A stretch of DNA of 64,000 bases from Polytrichum commune (Eukaryota; Streptophyta; Polytrichopsida; Polytrichales; Polytrichaceae). Position numbers and translations under genes: made by a program. Positions 25,260-36,957 of the stretch are shown one piece after another. The first letter of the stretch is position 1, and each line of letters opens with the position of its first letter. The notes below the pieces were generated by a model. It saw only the letters and a list, made by a program, of their open reading frames with translations, searched no databases and was not told the DNA's origin. The DNA lies in the NCBI GenBank assembly GCA_950295325.1, contig OX485803.1:15250001-15314000 (forward strand), read 5' to 3'.

Positions 25260-26388
25260 ACAGTTTTCTCCGTTGTGATTAGGTGGATGCTCCAGTTCAA
25301 TAGATGCCCAGAGTCAAACCAGCTGCAATGATTGGAAGCCGGGATTTCTAGCAATGTAACATGATGGTGCTAATGTCTCATATCTTAACAGAAGAAACCA
25401 TCATATTGGTTAGATAGAAGAATTTTGACTCATCTTTGAGCAGTTGAGAACTGGATTCTAAGTTCTTGGTTGATATCAGAGTTCAGATAGCAAATTATTT
25501 CTCCTGCCTCGTGGAAGGCATGGGCAATTGTTGTCCATACATATGTTGCTCCTTATTAACCATTGTGTTCTCATATTTCTACATATCATCTACATGTGAG
25601 TAAGCCAACGTTGGTTTTGTCTCACTGCACTATACCACAAAAACGGACCAGTGATATGCACCATTTCCACCCTCTAAACTGGTGCGTTTGCCAGTGATTT
25701 TCTCACGTGACCCTGGGAGTTAATCTCTTTTGAACACATGTCATTTTGGTGTCCGTTCTTGTAGAGAGTATTTGCAGTAAAGATGGATGAATTTCAGTAT
25801 TCCACAAGAATGGACACATTTGAAGCACCCTTAGGTACTTACGGCGCACACAGAGAGCTTTGGAGATCTGTGTCTCCGGAAAGTCTGTTGGCACCACATT
25901 GTTGACACAGCGGTGATCAGTGAATTATGATGTTTCAAGCAATTCTGATAAGTTTATACTGGTAACTCAAAGACACAACAGAATTCTGTTCTTGTTCATG
26001 ATGGGATGATGAGTAGGCGGGTGTGGTGGCAGCGTCACCTTCAACACGAGAATTCTCACCAGTCGCCTCACCTCTCTCTGTCTCCAGATTGAGCCCTTAC
26101 CCGATTTCTGTAATCTCGTGAACCTCGTTCGCTCTGAATAACGTTACTTGTAGCCAACTCCTCAGTACTAAGATGTGACAAGGAGAAGACAGCATGAGCA
26201 ATGAGCAGCAGCACATCACCTGTGACTCATGATGATTCGGTTCACATGTGGTTTGGTAGTAGAGAAGCTTGCAAAACCGGGCACTCGCAATGTCATTTTC
26301 CTTCAAAAGAACCACCGAAATGCTTTCGACTCCTTAGCCACATTACCCCATTGAGAATCCCCACACAGGCAACCTGCAATCATAAAAA
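24476..26388. other. Intergenic region between the RING gene and TMKL1
   Basis: This holds the 3' region of the RING gene and the upstream region of TMKL1. A (GA)n dinucleotide run of about 30 bp occurs at 25,227-25,257. No gene is supported; short open frames lack domain features. Confidence 0.5.
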
Positions 26389-29300
26389 ATGGTGATGATT
26401 CGGAGAAGGCAGCTGGTTGAAACCTTAATCTTCTTCGGCCTCTTCACGGCTTGCATGTCATCTGCTCAGCAAAACAGGATTCTGCAAGGAGGTCGAGGAG
26501 GTCATCATCTCCATTCTCATCCTCATCCTCGACCTAACCCTAATCCTCCCACTTCTTACGCAAGGGATGCCATCACACTTCTCACCGTGAGAGAATCACT
26601 CAGCAGCACCTCTAACCCTGCACTCTCCACCTGGGGTTTCGCCACACCACTGTGTCAATGGAATGGGGTAACCTGGTCACACGAGTCCAATTCACAATTC
26701 GACTGCACAACAGAACTTTGGTCAGGGAGCTTCACATACGCAACGGACCTCAGTGCAGTGGCCACAAGCCTTGTTCTTCAATCTGCAAACCTGGATGGCA
26801 CCCTCAGCCCCGCCATAGCCAATCTGAGCCAGCTCACGGTGCTTATTCTCAACAACAACAGCCTTGGGGGATTCATTCCATGGGAGCTTGGCAACAGCCC
26901 CAGCCTTGGAGTCATCTCTCTCTCACATAACCACATCACGGGACCCATGCCTGCATCCATCTGGAACCTGTGTCGAACATCCTCGAAGCTCATCACATTA
27001 ATACTCGAATTCAACAATTTCACTGGCCACATCCCGGAACCGCTTGGAGGGGTAGGGATGACGTGCCCTGATCTTACAAGCTTGGACGTGAGCAACAACT
27101 CCTTGTCAGGCTCCATCCCTGCTTTCATTGCCAACTTCGCAAGCTTATCCCAGCTGGACCTCAGCAACAATCTCTTCACATACGTTATCCCTTTGGAATT
27201 TGCCAGGTTAACCAACCTGAGCACGGGGACGGGCGGATTTAGTGTTGCCAACAACCACCTCATGGGGCCTATCCCTCCCTTCCATCGATGGTTCGATGAG
27301 AGTGCATTTGTTGGCAACTCGCCGTTACTATGTGGATTCCCGTTGCAGCCGTGTGTTGATCCGGGGGCACATCATCATGCTCGAAGAAGGGGGTTGAGCC
27401 CAACCGGGCTGTATGTCCTCATAGTTGCGGTGATCATATGTGTTGTCATGGTGGCTGCCATCTGCATTCGGATATTCTCGGGCGCTCCAGCAGGTTTGAA
27501 GGAGAGAGTGTATTTGCTCTCTGGAGACGGTATATTGGTCGAGGAAGTGGATGGTGGCTCGAATGGAAAGTTGGTGCGATTCCAGGGTTGCGGCGAGGAG
27601 TTGACGGAGGAGGCCGTGTTGAATGCTTCCACTGAGGTGAGGGGTGAGGAGAAGACTGCTCTCGTAGCATAACCAATTTATCCATCCATACAAAATCTAA
27701 ACCAGGAAGATTGGTCTCACCAAAAGACGATCACATTCTAGAATTTCCAGCTCCGGATACTCATACATTGATAGGAAGAGCACTCATCAGGTATTCATCG
27801 GGTGATACAGTTCCGAGGGAGGAAGTTGTGATCCACTCTTCGGTTAGTTTTTTTACGAGGAAAGAATGGTCTCACTGAAAGCTAATTAATCACATTCTAT
27901 AATTTCCAGATTCGGATACTCGTGCATTGATAGGGAGAGTAGTACTCATCAGGTCCTCATCCGGTGATACAATTCCGAGGGAGGAAGTTGTGAACCACTA
28001 CTCTTCCAAAAATCTTCGCAAGGAAGATTGGTCTCACCGTAAGCTAATCAATCACCTTCAAGATCTGCCAGCTCCGGATACTCGTACATTGATAGGAAGA
28101 GTACTCCTCAGGCACCCATCAGATGACACAGGCCCAAGGGAGGAAGTTGTGATCCACTCTTCCGATAATCGTCGCAAGGAAGACTGTTCTCACCGAAACC
28201 TTATCAATCACCTTCTTAAATTACCAGATTTGTACACTGATAGGGAGAGTGATCATCAAGTAGTCATCAGATGATATAAAGGGAGAGGGAATCTACTCTT
28301 CGATTAATCTTCATGAGGAAGATTGTTCTCAACGTAAGCTAATCAATCACGTTCTAGAATTTGCAGCTTCGGGATACTCGCACGTTGATAGAAACCCGAG
28401 CAGTTAGTTTGGGTGCTCATCAGGCGAAGGTGGTTCCGTTGCGAACCACTAAATTTAGTGTAACGCACACTATTTGCGAAGGGTCTACACTAGAGGCCTA
28501 GAGGTCTCAAAGTGTCATGTCCGCTAATTGCGAATATGATACTATTCGTCAACATAAGTAGCTCTTTTTAAGTGTTTTTTATTTTTTATTTTTTTTACGT
28601 TATGACATTTAGCGTAGCACATTGGGATACTTGAGATGATAATTTGGTTTTTTAGTATGCAAGGGGAAGATGTTAATGAACATACTAATGGCAAGTGTCA
28701 TGTGTATATTTTAGTATGCAAGAGTGCAATATTCTTGTACAAACTAATGCCCAATGTCATTTGTGTGCACTTTAGTCAACTTGTAGACCATCCTGTAATA
28801 TGCATACATTTCAAAATATTTTTGAACGTACTCATGCCAAGATATTAGTAAGCGCACTCGAACGCCAAGTGTCATGAGGTGACACTACTAATGGTGAAGT
28901 TGTTGACCATCAATGTAACCTAGCATACACCTCAAAATAGGATAAGTGACATTATTATGCATGTGACACTAAATATCATAGATGGTGTACTCTTCCGATA
29001 ACCGATGTGTTAGTGAATATAATTAGGTTGGGGGTTGTATCTCACTTACATAGTGTTCTCTCAATGGCTCGGAGGAGACGGATTATATGGCAATAATCAA
29101 TAGTTGATGGTGTGTTAAGTAGGTAGGAAGGACGTGGCAAGCAGTTATTGGTTCAATATAGTTGTACCACCAAAAATGTGTAGTATTGTTCCTCTGAGGC
29201 TGGGTAGTAGTGTATAATGGCATCCCTCAATAGGTGCATGTTGAGCGACATGAATAGATTTAAAAAAAAAATCTAATACATGACTCTGCCAATGCCCAAA

Positions 29301-32300
29301 ATTGAGTTGGAATTGAAAAATGCAGTTGATGCAAATTATGACCAAGGGGAGCGCCTTCATTCTTTTAGTTTCCTTCTAATATGGATTCCACCATCCATGG
29401 GGATTGTTTTCAAATTGAGTGAGGACTTGAAATAACTACCAATTTGAGAACATAGTAGTCTTTACAAAGCATCAACCTTGCCATTACAATCTAATAATGG
29501 GCATGCAAGGTAGTTGTACCTATGATTGCGCATGTAATTTTAGTTGTGCACTGCCCCACCTTAATTTTGGAATAGGGATTGCTATTTTCTTTCCCAGTTG
29601 CTCCTCCGGCACACGTTTCCTACTAAACTATGGTTAAGATCTCCTACTCAATTGTACGATACACAACAATAAGAACATTGGTGAGCAGTAATAAAAACAT
29701 TGATGCACATTAATATGAACAATGAAGATAGAGATCCACCAAGTATCCATGTTCAATTTGCAACAATTTTGGATTCAAAGTCCTTCTAAACATGATACTT
29801 CATGTGGGTATTTGAAAATTAACTTGATTTTGAAGATTTTGATTCAAATATATTGTAATTTTTTTTAAAGAAAATTAAAAAAAATTGCACTAAAGCTCTT
29901 CATCTAAAGTGCAAGTGCACACTCATTGGTACACCTATCCTATACTAACATGTGTGTTTTCAAATTTCATTTCCTAAAATTCTCTGGTGGTTTTGTCCGA
30001 TCTAGTTACTCGCGGTGACGAGCTACGGTACAATTTATCAAGCTTGGTTGCCAACAGGTAGTTGCAGCAAGCATATGGTGTCCCTCCGCTTGTTCCAAGA
30101 CAACATGACAAAGGATGATCCAAAGTTTGCCAAAGTGGTCCAGAGATTGACGTTTATCAACCACCCCAACCTCGTCCCCTTGTGTGCTTATTACTTGAGC
30201 GATCGATATGAGAAAGTGCTCATATCCGACTACTTGAATGGCCACCGTACCCTTGCCGATGCGCTTCACGGTGAACTTGCTAAACCCTAAACCCTAGTCC
30301 TCACATTTGAAGTTTATATATTTCACACCCTCGGACCATAATTAACATGCTGCTTGTTGTTGCCTTGCCCAACTTTGGTCATTGTCCATTCAAAACGTCT
30401 GAGGTACTAGATTTGTCTTAAATGGTTACTTCTTCCAACTAGCCCACTTTTCCCAAGATATGAAACAAGTATTAGTCCAAGATGGTAGGAAATCCAAACC
30501 AAGGTCTTAGCCATTCTTCTCATTTTTTTTTGGAGCTCATATGGACAATTCATTCATTACCACAATGAAGATTCTCATGGTCATTAAAATGGTCACATAG
30601 GTCCCCCCAAATAATCGACTATTGACATTGGAAAGGTTAAGCACGTAGTCCAACATCTCTTAAGCACATGTTGTTTTGGTGTTCATTCTTGGAGCCACAC
30701 CAAACCCCATATCACTCAAATATAGGTGTCCTAAATAAAATTGTAATAGAATAAGGGTTGTCAATCTTATGTACTAGTGTTGGATTGATATAAAGGTGAG
30801 TGCATGCTATCAATATATAATATCAACAATTGGATATTAAAGAACCCACCTGACCAATATCCATATTGTTATACCAATTATATAGCGATACTTGGTGGGT
30901 AGGTATAACAAGATGAGAAAATCTTTGTATACGCAAGTCATTATTTAGGTCAATACAATCCTAACACCATATTGGTGGTAGGGTGAGATTACCTAGGTAT
31001 GAATATTCTTGGATGATATATATACCCAAATGGTATGGGAAACAACACAACATTATTTAGCTAAGTGACTAGGTTGGATGGAGTTGGGAATTTGTCAGGT
31101 ACTAGAATTATGCGTTATGGATGCTTGTCTAAGCATATTCAGCTTCATAAACTCAGGTGCAACACTGTCATTGAATATTATTAGAATGGAATGGCTTTAA
31201 ATACTGAATAATACTATGACCCATGAAACATAATTATCTTGAAATACATGCACCACACTGATACTGAAGAATGAAAAGTTCTTATTATACATACTCAAGT
31301 GGTATAAAAAAATCTAACTAATATGCACATGGATGCAAGAAACTTTGGACAAGGCACCACTTAGGATACGCATGGGACATAGACAACTTGTTGAATGGAC
31401 CTCATCCACTAGGTTTTGTCCACTTTGATACTTCATCTCTAGAAAAGAAAAGAACGACGAACATTGACCTATTTCCCCCAACATGAATATGAACCCTTTA
31501 ATCCTATCATTGTAAAAGTCCCAGGCTTCATAAAGGATAAGATGTAGTGCCCACCTTTTGACAAGTTTGCTCTCGAAAAAGGGAGAGGGGAGAGGTTATT
31601 TTTTATTGTTTATTGTCTCAGTTTTGTTACTTCATCCACTTTGTCTAATTTTGCTTAATTCACTCCTTGTTTCACTAGGTGAATAAATTGCAAAAAGTTC
31701 CTTGTGGGACAAGTTGTTTGTAATGATCCTTTTGAGAAATATCATTACATGTGTAGGGAATGGTGCGGGCAATGACACGGTTGGCTTTGAGTGGCACCAA
31801 AGGCATACAATTGCTCTAAAGGTAGCACAAGCATTGAAGCACTTGCACTGCGCACTGTCAACTCCAATTGTTCATGCAAATTTGAAGTCCTCCACAATTC
31901 TACTAGATACAAATTCCAATCCCCTGCTCACGGGTTACGGACTCCACCTTCTCGTTGCCGCAACTGCTGCCAAAACTATTGTCTTCACAACCGCCGAAGA
32001 GGGGTAAGTACAACCACTTCTGACCATGGGTCATAGCTAGGGGATCCCAACATTGAGATGGGGTTTCCCTAATTGGAGACACTAAGAGTGGAGAGGAAAA
32101 CAAGTCTCTTATTAGTTGTTGGTCCATTTAACCCCTTAAGGGTTAGAAGGTATACATATAATTAAAGATGTGTTACAAAGTGTGGCTTGGTGATTTAATT
32201 TGGAGTTAACATAGATAAGATATTTATTGAGAGTGATTTCTAGACCACATCTAAACTGTTGGAATCAAGGTGACTAAAAACTATTTTCATAAAAGAAATT

Positions 32301-34832
32301 AGAATGATTTTATTTTTCTTTTAAAAAGTGATACTAAGTTTATTTACCATCAAAATTAGATGCAATGCGTTTTGATTGGTTAAAATCAGAGGTTCTAGCA
32401 TATGGTGGAAAATGGCAAGAGATTTCAAGTCTAGAACCTTATTATTTTGATTATATAGTTAACTTTGTAACAAAGGAAACCATCTAAAGTGCCATTCATA
32501 GGTGAAATTGAACTTTACCCCTCTCGCGAGCAAGAACAACGTTGATGTTTCTCCTGAGCATGAAAATGACTCTAGTAACTAAGAGAAATGAGAAATGTAT
32601 CCAATAACTAGGGGGTCCCAACATTGAGATGGTGTTTTCTAAGTAAAGCACTCAAAATGGAGTTAGAAATCTCCTATTTGTTGTTTGTTCCATCTTGGTT
32701 CTCCATGTGGTCACAACATAATACCTCACTTTTGTCATAACATGGATCCTTTGCTAATCTATTTCACTTGGGGCAAGGGCACTACACTAAATATTGTGTT
32801 TAGTGTCGCCAATTCTATTCACCTTGCTCGATATGGATTGTAAACCCATGGAGTGTCACATTACTAAATGTAGACCTAATATTGTTGTCAATCCTTGTAA
32901 AAATATTTGGACATTATAGATTCACATTGTGGTGATTGCTGTCACTTACTAAGTGATTTTTCATCCAAATTTCAATCATCCATAACAATAGTTATAAACT
33001 TAAGAAGTGTCGTTAAGTTACTAGTGACACTAGATACAATATTTAGTGTAGTGTCGATGAACCAAGTTTCAATAGGGACCCAACAAAGAAAACATGCCCG
33101 GGGAGGCCAGATACAATCTTTTTGTATTTCCAAATGGATAACCATTTCTCAACTTTGTACCCAGTTTTAGTGTTAGGCTTGCTTGTGTGTCAGCTTACTA
33201 TTGGCCAAGAGGAGAGATTCCCATAACTAGGGTTCATCGTCCTTCATTTAAGATATGTGGATTTACCCAATGTCCAGGGAGATTTCTAGCATAATCAGTT
33301 GAGATCTTAATGTTTTTAACAAAATAAAATAGAAATCTTTAGGCTGCATGCTATTTCAGGGCTTTCATGTTGGATGAATAAGAGGTACTAATGAACAGGA
33401 AGAACCAGTTACTAGTTACAAATCAACCAATTCTTTTTCCCAAATTACCGGTCCAAATCAAAACTCTAAGAATTGAACCAAACCATACACTCTAAACTCC
33501 GTAGCATCACGCCTGTGGCAACCAAAGTGCATGTGATGTTACGGAGTCTTGTAGTGTTAACATAGATGCGTGATACTGTAGAATTAGTGTAGCATATGAC
33601 ATTATAGAATAACACAAAGGAGATGTGAGGACAATTTGAATTTGTTCTCCCATCACCTACACTAGTGTAGTCCACTCCACTTGATCTTCCCAGGCGATGT
33701 GGCAAGCGCATGCACCAACATTCAACAAGTGGCATAAGAAGAACATGTGACACTCCACATGTTGACACATGACGCAATGCAAGGGTGTGGGTTGACTTCT
33801 TTGGTAGTTTGCATTAATGACAAATTTCATGATATAAGGGAGAGAAATGTGACAATAAGGAGTGAGATTTGAACTACGAACGACTGTTCCCTAGGGTTTG
33901 GGGATATTAGAGAGTGTGTGACATTATGGAGGTTGATATTACATAGTTTAGGGTGTATTTTGCAAATTTTACTATTCTAAGTTTAAAAAAACAAGGAATA
34001 ACTGAAACATTCCAATGAATAACTGGTGGATTATAAAGAAGTAAGGATAGTCACCGAGTTGATTAAAATTCCTCCCAGTTCCCTCAGAGGTACACTCATA
34101 TGCAATATTCCCCTCTCTAGATACAATGCACCGGAGCTTAAGAAACTGAAGAGGACTAGCACAAGGACTGATGTGTTCAGCTTCGGTGTCCTTTTGCTTG
34201 AGATTTTGACGCGAAGAAGGCCAGGCAAAGTTCCACAAACATGCACCTACATTGACCTGCCCACTGTTGTCAAGGCTGCCATAATGGAAGAGAGGCTCAG
34301 TGATGTCCTAGATGGTGAGCTACTGCAGCCAAGCATTTGTGCGCCAACAGAAAATGGATTGCTCCAGGTAAACTATGCACTCGCTCTAATTGTAAGCCTG
34401 ATCACAACCTTGAAATTGAACCGACTTCAACCATCTGTATAACATCATTACTCAACCTGCGCAGCTTGTTTGTTTCCAGAACCTTTAGTCTCTTTATTCC
34501 ATGCACTTCATATTCAGGCTGAAATTGAGTCAAGATTAGGTCGCCTACCATATACCATATGGTCCAATGCCAAGTAAGCACATGCTTATTTTACATGGTT
34601 GTTGCAAAAGAAGAGGAAACTTAAATTAAATTGTGAAGTCATCACTCTCCGTGTTTGACTGCAGGCATTGAGACTGGCAATGGGATGTTGTGCACCATCC
34701 CCATCACTACGGCCAACAATCACGGAAATTGTTCACAACCTTGAAGACATCCAATGTAAAATACTGATGACACATTCCAGTGGTCATGACAAGTCACTGA
34801 GTGTGCTTACACCAGATTATAAACAGAGTTGA
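26389..34832 (+). CDS. TMKL1: TMKL1-like leucine-rich-repeat receptor pseudokinase
   Basis: Five exons join in phase: 26,389-27,636, 30,006-30,270, 31,757-32,003, 34,121-34,367 and 34,665-34,832, giving 724 residues. Exon 1 encodes a signal peptide (cleavage near residue 26), an N-terminal cap with CQWNGVTW (89-96), about six leucine-rich repeats (125-300), a Cys-pair cap ([14 protein letters not shown]), a transmembrane segment (about 339-363), and the juxtamembrane GKLVRFQG typical of this receptor class. Exons 2-5 encode the kinase-like domain. It is catalytically degenerate: the glycine loop is AVTSYG, the ATP-binding Lys is Arg (R444), HRD is HAN (544-546) and DFG is GYG (564-566). APE (590-592) and [13 protein letters not shown] are kept. 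The segments GKLVxFQG, TSYGTxY, DLPxxVKAA and LAMGCCAP match the plant TMKL1 family as I know it. It is probably a plasma-membrane protein that signals by binding rather than phosphorylation. Introns are large and repeat-filled. No frameshift or stop is seen in any exon. Confidence 0.85.
27703..28400 (+). repeat. Tandem repeat of about 155 bp, five diverged copies, in TMKL1 intron 1
   Basis: Units begin near 27,703, 27,859, 28,020, 28,176 and 28,315 with aggaagattggtctcac or close variants. They continue through caatcac-ttct, cggatactcgtacattgat, agggagagt, catcaggt and agggaggaagttgtgatcca. The fourth copy is shorter and the fifth is truncated. The array starts about 70 bp after the exon 1 donor. 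The short forward frame across it is not a gene. Confidence 0.8.
28443..28993. mobile_element. MITE-like element in TMKL1 intron 1, about 550 bp
   Basis: The right end, gtgacactaaatatcatagatggtgtac, matches the reverse complement of the left end of the element at 36,417-36,957. The interior (cactatttgcgaagggt, ctagaggcctagaggtctca, gtatgcaa-ggggaagatgtt) is also shared with that element in opposite orientation. The left end is less well preserved (gaaccactaaatttagtgta). No coding region is present. Confidence 0.65.
30460..31070. repeat. Two dispersed repeats in TMKL1 intron 2
   Basis: About 30,460-30,725 is a minus-strand copy of the 290-bp repeat (agctcatatggacaatt, ggtcacataggtcccccca, cacatgttgttttggtgttc). 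About 30,820-31,070 resembles 47,990-48,250 and, inverted, 7,760-8,040 (gtcattatttaggtcaatac, acctaggtatgaatattctt, atatgggaaacaa). Both lie wholly within the intron at 30,271-31,756. Confidence 0.55.
32766..33056. mobile_element. MITE of the CTACACTAAAT group in TMKL1 intron 3, about 291 bp
   Basis: The left end is cactacactaaatattgtgt followed by ttagtgtcgcc. The reverse complement of the right end is cactacactaaatattgtat followed by ctagtgtcac. This is about 31 bp with a few mismatches. The interior matches 10,267-10,622. The flanks (ggg before, tcg after) do not form a clear target duplication. The downstream segment 33,272-33,321 is a fragment of the TGTCCGGGGAG repeat. Confidence 0.7.
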
Positions 34833-35173
34833 TGATGGCATAGAAATCAGCAATTGAAGATATGTATACAATTAGAGATACAAATCATCGAATGAAAGAG
34901 ATGTTAGACAAGACATGAATGTGGAACTTGTCTTAGTGTAATACCTTTGTCAGTAATCGGAGAGAAGGTAACTTGTGGTGTTGATATAGTACACAGTTGG
35001 GCACACAGATGTACATAGCATGACGGACACGAAACATGAGTAGAAACCTAACCTCTTTCCAATCTTGGGAAGTAAGTGGACTCAAACATCAGGAACCTGA
35101 CATAACCTGAAATGATATAAATATAGAATTTTTAACAGAGATGGAGAAGATAACATTCATACATGGTGAAGAA
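34833..35173. other. Spacer between convergent TMKL1 and SET-domain genes
   Basis: The two stop codons are about 340 bp apart on opposite strands, so this short region must hold both 3' ends. I see no further element. Confidence 0.6.
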
Positions 35174-35671
35174 TCAAATCTGCAGGCTTGCCAGGAACGA
35201 ACTTTCATCATCCAGGTACTCATGCAGCATGTTGACGCTGCTCTCTGCAGAGATCACACTCATGTCCTTAAACCACAATTTGCTGTCACTGCCATATGTG
35301 ATTGTCAGTTCCTCATTTGGTGCAATGTCCCGTGCTGCTCGAAACCTGATGACAAGCTGCTCGTGGTCAACAGTGTAGTTGAGGTTGGGTTGCTTGCTGT
35401 GGTTGAAGAGCGAGGCTGCACCAAGTGCCAACAGCATACTCCCGTTTCTGCCGACAAAAAGATAATTCTCCAGCACACTGTATCTGCAGTGCACACAACA
35501 ATTCATTCGCTTGTATCCATGTGGAACTTTCAACCCTAAACCTCAAGAGATCAATCATGGCATTGTTTGGATGGTACCTCAGATGATGTTCATACTCATA
35601 CTTGGATATCTGAATGCAGTGAGCTACCTCAACCAGCACACCCCTGCTGATGCTCTGTTTCGCTCGAACTC
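35174..35671 (-). CDS. SET-domain protein, C-terminal two exons (5' part not found)
   Basis: Two minus-strand exons join in phase: 35,671-35,578 and 35,483-35,174 (GT-AG). The first reads GVRAKQSISRGVLVEVAHC, the opening of a SET domain. The second contains RYSVLENYLF, LALGAASLFNHS with PNLNY, and AARDIAPNEELTITYG, the core SET motifs (NHSxxPN for cofactor binding; ELTITYG near the catalytic Tyr). SET domains transfer methyl groups from S-adenosylmethionine to lysines. The layout resembles the small single-SET proteins rather than the large histone methyltransferases, so the substrate cannot be stated. The first exon begins in phase 2, so an upstream coding exon is required. I could not identify it, and the next 1.3 kb upstream contains a MITE. 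Confidence 0.7.
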
Positions 35672-36416
35672 CTGTTCACATCAATGCCACAGGCTGTTAA
35701 TTAATGAGCTGAATAGTAGGAGGCGCTCCATTACATATTTAGTAGTGCTGGAATGTAGTTCCACGTCAGATTCAACAAATGTAAGAACAACACGTGGCAG
35801 AACTTGAGGAAGAAATTGATTGCATTTTGTTGAAACAAAGAGCCCCCTATGGCGTGGCCTCTGCTCCCCATCTTCAAAGATTGCGCCCAACACACATGTT
35901 AACTCAAAGGATCCAGCTTGACAAACTTAGTGAGAACCTGCAGAAGAGATTTAAGTATATTTCTTCAACTACACACAGGGCTCCTGCAAAAGAGGTTTTG
36001 GTTACCAAATGCTCACAACTCTATTCTCACATCAGGGAAGCGGGCCTAATTCAGTCACTTATCTTAACTGGACATCTCTATTTGACTGGTGCTTTGTTAA
36101 GTGTAGGACTAAAAGCGGACACCAAAAAGACATGTATTCCAGAGAGCGTGCTCAAAATTGTCAACATTTTAGACTCAATAGTCAACATAATGGGGGTGTG
36201 GGAGGTATATGTGCTTAAGCTCTGGCTGCCACTTCATATCGATTCAAGGCGGGCTCCAAATTTCTCTGCGATTGAACCTGACTTCTCTGTCCACAATGTG
36301 GATCAGCCAGATCTCACAAATTGGAGTTGTATTTCATAGCGAACAGGAAAGAGTAGCCATTTAAGACCTGTCAGGATGAAATCCTGGAAACATTAGCTGG
36401 ACTGACTCTTTCCTGC
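35672..36416. other. Region upstream of the SET exons
   Basis: A first exon of the SET gene is expected here or further upstream, but none is convincing. A fragment of the 290-bp dispersed repeat lies at about 36,105-36,230 (ggacaccaaaaagacatgta, gtcaacataatggggg). Open frames on the plus strand show no domain. Confidence 0.4.
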
Positions 36417-36957
36417 TACACCATTTATGGTATTTAGTGTCACATGTGTAATAGTCTCACTTACCTTATTTTGAGGCGTATGCTAGGTCACACTCATGAT
36501 TAACAACTTCACCACAAGTGTTGTCTCATGACACTTAGCGTTCAAGTGCACTTACTAATATTTTGGCATGAGTATATTTAATAGTGTTATGAGGTGGATG
36601 TCTATGTTCCACAATGGTCTGCAAGTTGACTAAAGTGTACACAAATGACACTTAAAATTAGTATGCTCAAGAATATCTTCCTCTCACATACTAAAATGTA
36701 CAACATGACACTGACCATTAGTATGCTCAAAAACATCTTCCCCTTGCATACTAAAATACAAGACTATCATCTAAAGTATCACAATGTGCCTCTTTAAATG
36801 TCATAATGTTGATATTCTTTCACTTAAAGAAGTTGCTTATGTTGATGAATGGAATCATATTGGCAATTAGCGAGTTTGACATTTTGAGACCTCTAGGCAT
36901 CTAGTTTACACCCTTCGCAAATAGTGTACGTGACACTGAATAACATAAACGGTGTAG
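36417..36957. mobile_element. MITE with CTACACC(A/G)TTTATG terminal repeats, about 541 bp
   Basis: The left end is ctacaccatttatggtattt followed by agtgtcac. The reverse complement of the right end is ctacaccgtttatgttattc followed by agtgtcac, so 28 bp with three mismatches. The interior is the inverse of the element at 28,443-28,993. The flanks (ctg / ttc) show no clear target duplication. No coding region is present. Confidence 0.75.

Noticed and set aside
30006-34832. Kinase-like pieces as separate pseudogenes
   Set aside because: All junctions match in phase with GT-AG ends and the joined product is colinear with TMKL1.
35511-36339. Plus-strand frames opposite and upstream of the SET exons
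   Set aside because: They overlap the SET exons on the opposite strand or contain a piece of the 290-bp repeat; no motif.
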